A stretch of 24,895 nt of DNA from an uncultured Bacteroidota bacterium (GCA_903888395.1 CAISTO010000397.1:1-24895), one strand, 5' to 3'; shown: positions 7,626 through 14,794, counted from the stretch's first letter. Translations and numbers: made by a program. The notes: generated from the sequence alone by a model not told the origin.

Positions 7626-8552
7626 TTATTCTGCTTGGTTGTGAACTTCTGTTGCTTCTTCAAATGGAAATTGTCTATTAACAGGTGGTAAATAATAAAC
7701 CCTAGGTTTTGTTCCTAACTCTTCAAACTGACGATAGCCAGCTCGTTTTTGAAGTAATTCACTTAACCTAAAAGTTTCCTCACCGTTGGTAACTGCATCT
7801 TCTAATTCATCTCCAAAAAATATAGTGCCATTAGGACATTCTGTTACACAACTAGGAAGAATTCCTTTTGCCGCACTTTCAGGACAAAAATCGCATTTTG
7901 AAACAGTACCTTCAGTTGATGGTGATGTACAACATTTATCTTGATCACTTTTGTGTGCTTCAGTAAATGCTACTTGTTCTGGTCTTCCAAAATTAAATGT
8001 TCGGGCTGAGTATGGACAAGCTGCCATACAAAACTTACAACCTATGCATCTTTCACTGTCAACTACTACTATTCCATCCGTTCTTTTAAAAGTTGCATCT
8101 ACAGGGCAAACTTTAGTACAAGGAGGATTATCGCATTGGTAACAAGTTTGTGGAAACCAATAAGGTGCGGCCAACTCAGAATCTTGCATTCTTTTAACTT
8201 TAATATACTCAATTGGTGCTAACATGCCATGCATACTTTGACAGCCTTCAATACATTTTCTTTCATTTGCACAACGTGCAAGATCAATAACCATAATGAA
8301 CTTCTTACCTGCAATTCCTTCGCGAATAGTATGTTCTTTCAATACTTGTTCCGAGGGATGATTAATCATACTGCTATCAACTTCCACCATTTTTCCGTCT
8401 GCAGTTAAAACCTTCACCATTTCGCCTGTTTTCTTTGGCTCTTCGTTGGCTAATGCTTTTACTATGCTTGCGCCTGCTATTACAGCACCTCCAGACAGTA
8501 AGCCTATTTTAAGGAAGTTCCTTCTACTTGATTCTTCGTTTTCGTTTTTCAT
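7626..8552 (-). CDS. Tat-exported ferredoxin with four [4Fe-4S] clusters, DsrO/HybA-like
   Basis: Periplasmic electron-transfer subunit of 308 aa. It has a twin-arginine signal S-R-R-N-F-L-K (Arg10-Arg11) followed by a hydrophobic stretch. Cys groups for four cubane clusters are visible: Cys94/100/104; Cys137/140/145/149 (CYQCDNPPCTKVCP); Cys169/172/175/179 (CIGCKFCMAACP); Cys220/223/235/239. An extra CC pair is at 207-208. The start is the ATG at 8552; a TTG two codons earlier is in frame but less likely. First gene of unit A, transcribed from the conserved regulatory region at 8631-8717, with an estimated leader of about 75 bases. With the NrfD protein it should form the quinone-linked core of the complex. 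Confidence 0.9.
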   Translation of the reverse strand: MKNENEESSRRNFLKIGLLSGGAVIAGASIVKALANEEPKKTGEMVKVLTADGKMVEVDSSMINHPSEQVLKEHTIREGIAGKKFIMVIDLARCANERKCIEGCQSMHGMLAPIEYIKVKRMQDSELAAPYWFPQTCYQCDNPPCTKVCPVDATFKRTDGIVVVDSERCIGCKFCMAACPYSARTFNFGRPEQVAFTEAHKSDQDKCCTSPSTEGTVSKCDFCPESAAKGILPSCVTECPNGTIFFGDELEDAVTNGEETFRLSELLQKRAGYRQFEELGTKPRVYYLPPVNRQFPFEEATEVHNQAE

Positions 8553-8630
8553 AATCAAAATATTTTTGTTGATTAATTGTTTTGATTTACCTTATGTAAA
8601 CAGTATAATTTATAATATTATTTACACATA

Positions 8631-8717
8631 CAAAGATGTTTGATGAAGGGTTTTTCAAAAATGATTGGAGGCACCGGCTTATGTGACAGTTTTCAATTAT
8701 TGCCATGACTATGGTCA
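8631..8717 (-). promoter_or_regulatory. Unit A promoter with CRP/FNR-type sites
   Basis: Read on the minus strand: palindrome TGAC-N4-GTCA (8706-8717); element with TGTGA-N6-TCAAT on the plus strand (8682-8697), a second partial match to the shared TGA-N6-TCA core of CRP/FNR sites; -33 TTG inside TTTTTGAAAAA (8656-8658); 17-base spacer; -7 box CATCTTTG (8631-8638; 7 of 8 to TAnnTTTG). The two site centres are 22 bases apart. If transcription starts near 8626 they lie at roughly -63 and -85, positions compatible with class I activation. The same arrangement occurs at 13312-13398. Confidence 0.75.
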
Positions 8718-8812
8718 CTAATATACAATCATAAAAAAATTAAAAATAAAGTTTAAAAAAGCCATATTATTAAGATTTGTTTTTTACTAATTTGTTTTCT
8801 ATTTATTAAATT

Positions 8813-8849
8813 AAAAAAGCACAATTAATCATAAGAATAATTGTGCTTT
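8813..8849 (-). terminator. Rho-independent terminator after unit B
   Basis: Perfect 11-base stem AAAGCACAATT / AATTGTGCTTT (8816-8826 and 8839-8849) with a 12-base loop, followed on the minus strand by a run of T. It lies about 35 bases beyond the stop of the DUF5777-like gene and insulates unit A from unit B. Confidence 0.85.
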
Positions 8850-8884
8850 CAGCATCATAAAACGATGCAATTATTTTTTAAATA

Positions 8885-9805
8885 TTAATCACCAAACCCA
8901 AATTGACGAGTAATATTAAAACCTAATAACCAAGCTGGAACAGATGTGTTTGTAAAGTCATTATAATTATATGCTTTAGCTTCTTGACTAAGAATTCCAT
9001 TGGTATTACATAAAAATATTTGGAATTGATGGTATCCAGTAGAAAACTCAACACCAACGCCTAAATTAGGCATTGGCCTATGTGGTATTCCTGTAATGTT
9101 TTTAGGATTCATATCAATATCAGAAACGTTTAAAGGTAAATTATATTCCACCATAAATGAACCTTGTGGACTAAATTTATACCTACCAACGGCAGTAAAT
9201 CCATACAAGTCGTGGTGCTTATATAATGAAGCAGAATCAACCATGTTATAATGCGTATAATTTAGGCCCGCTTGAACCGATATTTTTTTATTTATTTTAC
9301 AAGCAACCATAATTTCATTATAAAATGATAACCTATCATTGTTATTGTTTTTATTGTCTTGGTTTAAAAAAACTTTATCATCAACAGTTGTGGCACCTAC
9401 ATTTCCAAAGTAAGTTATAGAAACAGGCATACCGCTTGTTTTTTGCCTTAAAATGGCATACTTCCAACTAAAGTCATACAGTTGTTTACTTTTAGTAGCT
9501 CCAATACCAATTGATAAATCTTTGGTTAATCCATAACCAATATATAAACGAATATTAGAAGGTGCATAAATACCATAAAGGTCTTTCACTTCATTGGCAA
9601 CCCCAAATCTGTGTTGAATGGCCACGTCTAAAAATCCTTTATCATGAGTTTGAACAGTTTGATTATTAATAAACATACTGTTTTCAAAAGTAGCTTTTAC
9701 CACTTCAGCAGCTGGCTTAGGTTCACTAGGTTCTTGTGCAAATAATAATGCAGGAACACATATTGCTAAAAGCAAAGTGATATTTTTTATAAATTGTGTT
9801 TTCAT
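8885..9805 (-). CDS. DUF5777-like outer-membrane beta-barrel protein
   Basis: A 306-residue exported protein: Sec signal peptide ending near residue 23 (LLFA-QE), then alternating aromatic and polar strands typical of a barrel, ending in an aromatic-rich terminal strand (LGFNITRQFGFGD). The segment ATFENSMFINNQTVQTHDKG, followed by FLDVAIQHRFG, matches my recollection of the DUF5777 family, a Bacteroidota group of unknown function often encoded beside cytochromes and YceI-like proteins. It is the last gene of unit B, 19 bases after the CX4CH cytochrome gene, with a terminator behind it. As a barrel it should sit in the outer membrane and could form a pore or a docking site for the lipoprotein cytochromes. 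Confidence 0.75.
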   Translation of the reverse strand: MKTQFIKNITLLLAICVPALLFAQEPSEPKPAAEVVKATFENSMFINNQTVQTHDKGFLDVAIQHRFGVANEVKDLYGIYAPSNIRLYIGYGLTKDLSIGIGATKSKQLYDFSWKYAILRQKTSGMPVSITYFGNVGATTVDDKVFLNQDNKNNNNDRLSFYNEIMVACKINKKISVQAGLNYTHYNMVDSASLYKHHDLYGFTAVGRYKFSPQGSFMVEYNLPLNVSDIDMNPKNITGIPHRPMPNLGVGVEFSTGYHQFQIFLCNTNGILSQEAKAYNYNDFTNTSVPAWLLGFNITRQFGFGD

Positions 9806-9824
9806 TGATTTTATTATTTAATTA

Positions 9825-10229
9825 TTAATTGTTTTTTGCACCTTGTTGAATCCAAAGTTCAATTGCTTTTAAAGTACCTGCCGAAAGTTTTCCTTTTGGT
9901 GGCATTGGTTTTACAACATCTATTAATCTTTTGTATAATTTACTATTTGCAAATATTGTATCAGGCGTATCAGCATCAACATAACCTAATAAAGTTATTT
10001 GATCGTAGGCCTTAGTAGCTTCTAAAGTTGGAGGTGCGCCACCTGAAACATGGCAACCCGAACCTAAGCAATTGGTAGTAAAAATTGGTAAAACTGCATT
10101 TTTAAAACTGATAGGAACACTGGTATCAATTGGAACAACAATTTCCTTTGTAGTAAAATAGTCTTTCTCACATGAAGCCAAAAAGAGTATACCTATAATT
10201 AAGGTTGATATTTTAATTTTAGTATCCAT
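9825..10229 (-). CDS. Lipoprotein cytochrome c with a CX4CH haem motif
   Basis: 134 aa. The lipobox FLASC gives lipid Cys20, followed by EKDY, which resembles the Bacteroidota surface lipoprotein export signal (C-x-K-D/E). The haem motif is CLGSGCH (Cys54, Cys59, His60), with four instead of two residues between the cysteines. The likely axial ligand is Met109 in KPMPPKG, and the protein ends with IELWIQQGAKNN, as in small planctomycete-type and Bacteroidota cytochromes. The gene is 2 bases downstream of the 457-residue cytochrome gene, so the two are surely cotranscribed and probably partners. Start ATG at 10229. Confidence 0.8.
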   Translation of the reverse strand: MDTKIKISTLIIGILFLASCEKDYFTTKEIVVPIDTSVPISFKNAVLPIFTTNCLGSGCHVSGGAPPTLEATKAYDQITLLGYVDADTPDTIFANSKLYKRLIDVVKPMPPKGKLSAGTLKAIELWIQQGAKNN

Positions 10230-10231
10230 AA

Positions 10232-11605
10232 TTATTTAAATGATAAGGTTTCTTTTGCCGATCCAATGTGATTTTTGCCATCATTATCCATTAAAGCAAC
10301 ACCAAAAACATAGTTTTTATTGGTAGTTAAGTCAAACTGAACATCATCGGCATGATTAGTTTTTAGTTTTCGCTTAATTAGAATTTGATATTTTTTTGAA
10401 TGTTTATTAGTAGAAGCAAACATGGCATTTGAAATATCGGTAGAAGTAACATTAGCTATGGTAGTAATATCGGCCGAGCTAGTACCAACGGCAGGAGTTG
10501 TTAAATAATAACCAGGAGTGCCAGATAAGCCTCTTAAATAAGCAACAATATCGTCTCTTTCTTGGGCATTTAAAGTACCCCAATAACCACTCATATCAGC
10601 TACATTATCCATAGCATCTATATAACCAGCTCTTGATTTTTTATTATTGCCAATTGAATTTATACCAGCAGCTTCCGCACCAATTCCATTTAATCCATGG
10701 CAAGACTCACATCTGGCCAAATAAATTGCATCACCAGTAACAGCATTACCTTTCATTGGAGTTTTGTTAAGTAAGTAATAAGAAGGATCTAATAAAGTTT
10801 TTGTACCGTTAGGTAAAGTTATACTTTGTTCTGTTCCATCCCATTCATAAGCAGGACCAGAACGATTGCTTGACCCTATTGAATTTCGAGTAGCAAAACT
10901 ACCACCAGCATCATGACTAAAACCTGTAGCAGTAGCAGTCATATCGTGAGCATATCCTAATGGAGAAGAAGTGGCTAAACTCCAATTCCAAATGTCAACA
11001 GTACCAGAATTAGGAGTCATAACAGCGGTACTACCCGTTCCATGGCAACTTGCTTGACAGCCAACAGTGGCAAAAGTTCCTGTAGGACCAACAGCGTTTG
11101 CTATCTCAAAAGCCAAAGCCAATTTATCACTATTGCGTTGGGAAGTCCATTCAGTAGCCGATTCTGATGGTTTTAAAGGATCATATCTTCCATTAAATAA
11201 CCACGAGTGTTGTGAAGCATTTACAGTTGAATCGTACCATTCGGCAAGTATATAAACATAATCTGCATCGTAACCCGCTTTTAAAGTTAATTTTGAATCT
11301 CCACCTTTACTAAAAGTTGTTAATCCACTAAATGTATTTGTTAAATTTAAAGCACCATCATCATAAAGCAAACCAGTGCTTAAATCTTTTGCGTTCACTG
11401 TTAAATAATTTGCAGTTTTCCAATATGCTGAAGCAATTGTATTAGGAGCTGTATTTGTAAAATAGGCTTCCAATGTTGTAGATGGTTGTGAAACTTTTGG
11501 TGGAGCTTTTGGAGGAAGAGTATAATTATAGTCTTTTTCGCAAGCACCAATTAATAGTAAAATCAAACCCAAAAACAAAAAGTTTTTATAAAAATTATTA
11601 ATCAT
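10232..11605 (-). CDS. Lipoprotein cytochrome c with an ethylbenzene-dehydrogenase-type haem-binding domain
   Basis: 457 aa. Lipobox LIGAC (Cys22) followed by EKDY, the same residues as the next gene product. Residues about 50-285 look like the ethylbenzene dehydrogenase gamma/DOMON-type beta-sandwich (KLTLKAGYDADYVYILAEWYDSTV, later DKLALAFEI). Inserted in it is a C-Q-A-S-C-H motif (183-188) with three residues between the cysteines. A class I cytochrome c domain follows (about 285-365), with canonical CESCH at 299-303, a Met ligand at 332 or 338 and the helix ERDDIVAYLRGL. A beta-rich tail completes the protein. It may therefore carry two covalent haems and possibly a haem b. The gene comes after tandem hairpins, so its expression may be uncoupled from the two lipoprotein genes upstream. 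Confidence 0.8.
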   Translation of the reverse strand: MINNFYKNFLFLGLILLLIGACEKDYNYTLPPKAPPKVSQPSTTLEAYFTNTAPNTIASAYWKTANYLTVNAKDLSTGLLYDDGALNLTNTFSGLTTFSKGGDSKLTLKAGYDADYVYILAEWYDSTVNASQHSWLFNGRYDPLKPSESATEWTSQRNSDKLALAFEIANAVGPTGTFATVGCQASCHGTGSTAVMTPNSGTVDIWNWSLATSSPLGYAHDMTATATGFSHDAGGSFATRNSIGSSNRSGPAYEWDGTEQSITLPNGTKTLLDPSYYLLNKTPMKGNAVTGDAIYLARCESCHGLNGIGAEAAGINSIGNNKKSRAGYIDAMDNVADMSGYWGTLNAQERDDIVAYLRGLSGTPGYYLTTPAVGTSSADITTIANVTSTDISNAMFASTNKHSKKYQILIKRKLKTNHADDVQFDLTTNKNYVFGVALMDNDGKNHIGSAKETLSFK

Positions 11606-11634
11606 TTTATTGTTTTTTTAAAATTTTATTGGTT

Positions 11635-11680
11635 AAAAAAAAGGGTTATATTTTTCTTAAAAATATGAAAAACATAACCC
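11635..11680 (-). terminator. Second tandem hairpin, strong terminator-like, inside unit B
   Basis: Minus strand: GGGTTATGTTTTTC pairs with GAAAAATATAACCC (14 pairs with one mismatch; 11667-11680 and 11643-11656), loop of 10, followed directly by eight T (11635-11642). It ends only 29 bases before the ATG of the 457-residue cytochrome gene. Confidence 0.85.
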
Positions 11681-11692
11681 AGTTCAAATGAA

Positions 11693-11727
11693 AAAGACTG
11701 ATTGATGAACACCAACAATCAGTCTTT
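11693..11727 (-). terminator. First tandem hairpin after the small lipoprotein gene
   Basis: Perfect 12-base stem AAAGACTGATTG / CAATCAGTCTTT (11693-11704, 11716-11727), loop 11, followed by a short T run on the minus strand. It starts 10 bases beyond the stop codon at 11738. A weak promoter match (TTG, 20 bases, TTCATTTG at 11685-11692) overlaps it and could start a separate transcript for the cytochrome genes. Confidence 0.7.
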
Positions 11728-11737
11728 ATAATATTTA

Positions 11738-12145
11738 TTATTTACAAATAAAGTCGAGCGAAATTGGGTTCACAGAATTCTTAACTGAAACGGTAAAACC
11801 ATTAGTAAGGTAAGTGTAATTATTTTTGTCTTTGTATTGAGCAGCTACAAAATATTCACCAACACCTAAACCTTTTACACTGAAATTTCCAGCAGAATCG
11901 GCTTGCCAAAATTGATCAAAAACTTTAGTAGTAACATTACTTGCAATTTTAATGGTAGCAAATGGAGCAGGTACTGCCGTTGCTGATAAAGCAAAATCTA
12001 AATATTTTACAGTACCTTTTATTAATGCTTGTCCATCGGATACAGACTTATTTACTTCAACAGTTTTAGTTTCTTCTTTGGTACAAGAAGCAAACATAAA
12101 TGCACTTACTGTTAAAATTGAAAATATTAATTTATACGTTTTCAT
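11738..12145 (-). CDS. Small lipoprotein with a carboxypeptidase-regulatory-like domain
   Basis: 135 aa. Lipobox MFASC gives lipid Cys21, followed by TKEE, a good match to the C-x-K-(D/E)2 surface lipoprotein export signal described in Capnocytophaga. Residues about 42-130 form a beta-sandwich of the CarboxypepD_reg/Cna-B-like kind: GQALIKGTVKYLDF at the start, then APFATIKIAS, DSAGNFSVKGLGVGEYFVAAQYKD. No enzymatic residues are seen. It probably acts as a structural or binding protein next to the YceI-like lipoprotein encoded 56 bases upstream. Two hairpins follow it. Confidence 0.7.
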   Translation of the reverse strand: MKTYKLIFSILTVSAFMFASCTKEETKTVEVNKSVSDGQALIKGTVKYLDFALSATAVPAPFATIKIASNVTTKVFDQFWQADSAGNFSVKGLGVGEYFVAAQYKDKNNYTYLTNGFTVSVKNSVNPISLDFICK

Positions 12146-12201
12146 ACTTTTCTTTTATTATTTATTGATTTATTAAATGTTTTGATTTATTTACCTAAAA
12201 A

Positions 12202-13233
12202 CTATTGGTGTGATTTTGAGAATACCATATTTGCATTAATAAACATTTGATCGGCCACCGAACCAGAATAAGTTCCATAAGTTTTATTTATTAAAAAAGC
12301 AGCATCAGAGTTCGCTTTTTCAGCAGCAGTTGGTTTTTTTAAGTATAATTTTGTAGCCGTTTTGTCAAAATAATCAGATCTAAGGAAACTGAACGAGGCA
12401 CTAAATCCGCATCTTAATGTTCCCGCAGGACCTCCAGCAGTTAAGAAATCGTATGAACCATTATAAGATAAATAAACATTAACAGGTTTTGTAATAGGGT
12501 CTCCATCATTTTTACCAGGTGTATTATGTAAATATCTATTAAAGGTAAAATCAGCTGTAAATACATAACCATTACCTTGTTGTTTCCAAGTTCCAGGTTG
12601 TGCCACTAACCAACAAGTATCACTTGTAGGGTCAACCACTCTTCTTGTAGAATCCATAAATTGAGTACCCATGTAGCTTTGTCCACATTGAATATATCCA
12701 TCTCTACCTGGCTCGCTAGTGTTCATAGTTGATACAAGTACATAGAATTTTAAATAATTTTTTGAAAGGTCGTTTGCATTGAATCTGAAGTAACAAGGAG
12801 GTCCCTGTGTATTTGGGCCAGTTGACCAAAACTGATCTGCAGGATATTTTTCGTTAAAGTTCAAATTTTTCAATTGAACACCTTTTGACATAGGAGTATG
12901 CAAACCACCTAATTTATTTAAAGGAACTGAAAAATCTGGTACAAAATGGAACTCACCAAAACGGCCAGTTAACCATGTGTCAGAAAAATCAAAATAACGT
13001 GATTTCCAATTTACATTACTGTGAGATTTTTCATTATTAAAGGTTGTATCAAGTACAAAATTTAATGGAACTGGAACATCTGAATTAGGAACAATTACAC
13101 TTTCTACTAGTGCATCTGTTTTGTAAACGGTGTCAACATTTGTTTTAGTGCAACTTTGCACAAAAACAGTAAGGCTAATTGCAAATGCAACTAGAAAAAT
13201 GGATGCGTTGTGTTTCATAATAGTTGATTTCAT
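12202..13233 (-). CDS. Divergent YceI-like lipoprotein (first gene of unit B)
   Basis: 343 aa. Lipobox FVQSC gives Cys28, followed by TKTN. The body carries, in order, features of the YceI lipocalin-like fold that binds isoprenoid or quinone-like lipids: SHSNVNWKSRYFDFSDTWLTGRF (the HS-i-W...G-F opening), STMNTSEPGRDGYI (the S-dT---RDg element), FTADFTFNRYLH...ITKPVNVYLSYNG (the LTi-G--kpV-l---y-G strands) and AGTLRCGFSASFSFLRSDY (the a-f-i-RsdfG strand). It is longer than ordinary YceI (about 190 aa), with insertions between these blocks. Starts at 13233 and 13218 are both possible; I chose 13233 for its A-rich leader. It is the promoter-proximal gene under the region at 13312-13398, hinting at a lipid or quinone-binding role in the module. 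Confidence 0.72.
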   Translation of the reverse strand: MKSTIMKHNASIFLVAFAISLTVFVQSCTKTNVDTVYKTDALVESVIVPNSDVPVPLNFVLDTTFNNEKSHSNVNWKSRYFDFSDTWLTGRFGEFHFVPDFSVPLNKLGGLHTPMSKGVQLKNLNFNEKYPADQFWSTGPNTQGPPCYFRFNANDLSKNYLKFYVLVSTMNTSEPGRDGYIQCGQSYMGTQFMDSTRRVVDPTSDTCWLVAQPGTWKQQGNGYVFTADFTFNRYLHNTPGKNDGDPITKPVNVYLSYNGSYDFLTAGGPAGTLRCGFSASFSFLRSDYFDKTATKLYLKKPTAAEKANSDAAFLINKTYGTYSGSVADQMFINANMVFSKSHQ

Positions 13234-13311
13234 TTTTTTTGAATAATTATATTTTTTTTAATGTAAATAAGTCACTTTTATCTTTTTCTATTCTGTGCAT
13301 TATTTACCCTA

Positions 13312-13398
13312 CAAAGATGTGTAATGATTAATTTTTCAAAAATGACCTGAGATATTACCTAATGTGACAGTTTTTATGTTATCCGATGACTATCGTCA
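13312..13398 (-). promoter_or_regulatory. Unit B promoter with CRP/FNR-type site, copy of the unit A region
   Basis: Same elements and spacing as 8631-8717: ATGAC-TATC-GTCAT palindrome (core 13387-13398), ATGTGACAG (13362-13370), -33 TTG in TTTTTGAAAAA (13337-13339), 17-base spacer, -7 box CATCTTTG (13312-13319). The TGTGA element here lacks a good right half. The estimated leader is about 74 bases, again as in unit A. Confidence 0.75.
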
Positions 13399-13660
13399 TG
13401 GATAAAAAATTAAGCGTTTAATGCTTTTTATAAATCACAATGATTAAGAAAAAAGGAATATTAAAACTTACTCGTTTTAAATTAATTAGGATCAAAATAA
13501 TTCACCTAAGCGCAACTAAATAATAAATCCTAAGTGAGAATGTTAAATTGTATATCCAAGTAAAAATTTAAACTTAAAAATATACTTTTAAAACGGATTA
13601 TTTTAAAGGCATTGGCATTGAATATAACTATTAAATTACTCTTATATAGTTATTCTATTT
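13399..13660. other. AT-rich intergenic region without a recognised gene
   Basis: This stretch lies between coaE and the unit B regulatory region. I see no plausible reading frame, tRNA or strong promoter. A weak inverted repeat ATAACTAT / ATAGTTAT (13624-13631, 13646-13653), 7 bases past the coaE stop and without a good T run, may be a poor terminator. Confidence 0.4.
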
Positions 13661-14260
13661 TCAATGGAATGATCCTAAAAATTGCTGATGCAAAGTAAAA
13701 ACTTGTTCAATGAGTGAGGTTTGTTCATCATTTATTATTTCATAATCAGCTTTAGCCAGTTTTTCTTCTTGGCTTAATTGATTATTCATTCTTGATAATA
13801 CTTGTTCTTTTAAAATGGAATCTCTTTGCATGGTTCTGCTAATTCTTAATTCCATTGGAGCAGTTACTACTATAAATTTATCTAGTTTTTTATAACTGTC
13901 GGTTTCAAACATTAATGCCGCTTCTTTTATAATGTATTTAATGTTTAACTGTTCTTTTTCTAGAATCCAATTTTCAAAATCTTTAAACACTATTGGGTGA
14001 ACAGTTTGATTCAATTGAGTTAATAAATCTTTGTTATTAAATGCAATATTTGAAATATGTTTTCTGTTTAGATCACCTGTTTCCGAGTAACTTTCATGAC
14101 CAAAAAGCAACTTTACTTTTGTAATCATATCAGCATTTGAAATCATTAATATTTTTGCCCTTTCATCGGCATTATATATTGGCACGCCAAGCTGTTCAAA
14201 TATTTTACATACGATACTTTTACCCGATCCAATACTTCCAGTAATACCTATTTTTTGCAT
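13661..14260 (-). CDS. coaE: Dephospho-CoA kinase
   Basis: Catalyses the last step of coenzyme A synthesis, ATP-dependent phosphorylation of the 3'-OH of dephospho-CoA, in the cytosol. The 199-residue protein opens with the P-loop GITGSIGSGKS, followed by the family signature FEQLGVPIYNADERAK, then HPIVFKDFENW, the FETDSYKKLDKFIVVTAP strand and the RMNNQLSQEEKLAKADYEIIND region. The ATG at 14260 (MQKIGITG) is the natural start; an in-frame TTG four codons earlier is unlikely. It lies 53 bases after the Cys-rich secreted protein gene, possibly as the last member of the parC transcript. Confidence 0.94.
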   Translation of the reverse strand: MQKIGITGSIGSGKSIVCKIFEQLGVPIYNADERAKILMISNADMITKVKLLFGHESYSETGDLNRKHISNIAFNNKDLLTQLNQTVHPIVFKDFENWILEKEQLNIKYIIKEAALMFETDSYKKLDKFIVVTAPMELRISRTMQRDSILKEQVLSRMNNQLSQEEKLAKADYEIINDEQTSLIEQVFTLHQQFLGSFH

Positions 14261-14313
14261 TTTAAATTCCAATAAAACATAAGGATTAAGCTTAATATAT
14301 TTTTTACGTTTAA

Positions 14314-14793
14314 TTACTCCTCAATAATTTTTGAGACTAAGGTATAAAAATAATTTCCATCGTTAATTTTATAAGTACAATGGTTACTGATTGATCCATT
14401 TGATTCACATTTACAAGCAACCACTTTATTGTTTTCCGTAAAAAAATTACACTCATTACAAGCACCATTACTGCAAGTTTTCATTTCTGAATTTGTATTT
14501 AAATGAACAGTATTATTTACTATAGTTATACTTACAGCTGATTTACTATTTACATTTCCTTTGGAACCTAATAAAATTAAATATTTTACCTGACCTACTT
14601 TATCAATAAAAAAAGTATCCAATTTTCTTCCATCTCCAAACGTACGCAAATAGGCAACTTTCAATGCTCGTTTGCTTTTATCGTTCATTTCAATTTTATC
14701 ATTTGAACTGATGGTGCCAATAGCAATTTGCTGGCAAAACGATTGTTTTATCGCAAAAATAAAAAATAAAATAAGCAAATAATTTCTAATCAT
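14314..14793 (-). CDS. Secreted Cys-rich small protein of unknown function
   Basis: 159 aa with an N-terminal signal sequence (hydrophobic 4-17, cleavage probably near Cys20/Gln21). The middle (about 42-100) is beta-rich (ALKVAYLRTFGDGRKLDTFFIDKVGQVKYLILLG). The C-terminal third holds six cysteines at 107, 112, 115, 127, 129 and 139, in the pattern C-x4-C-x2-C...C-x-C...C, which could bind a metal or form disulfides. I do not recognise a family. The gene starts 1 base after the stop of the VIT-type transporter gene, so tight cotranscription is likely and a link to metal handling is possible but unproven. Confidence 0.65.
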   Translation of the reverse strand: MIRNYLLILFFIFAIKQSFCQQIAIGTISSNDKIEMNDKSKRALKVAYLRTFGDGRKLDTFFIDKVGQVKYLILLGSKGNVNSKSAVSITIVNNTVHLNTNSEMKTCSNGACNECNFFTENNKVVACKCESNGSISNHCTYKINDGNYFYTLVSKIIEE

Positions 14794-14794
14794 T

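Noticed and set aside
5251..8552. Unit A as a nitrite (Nrf), polysulfide (Psr), sulfite (Dsr) reductase or alternative complex III
   Set aside because: None of the catalytic or multihaem subunits of these complexes is encoded nearby; only the shared NrfD/ferredoxin core is present.
13399..13660. Possible small RNA or small gene in the gap beside coaE
   Set aside because: No promoter, terminator with a T run, tRNA fold or open frame with a credible start could be identified.
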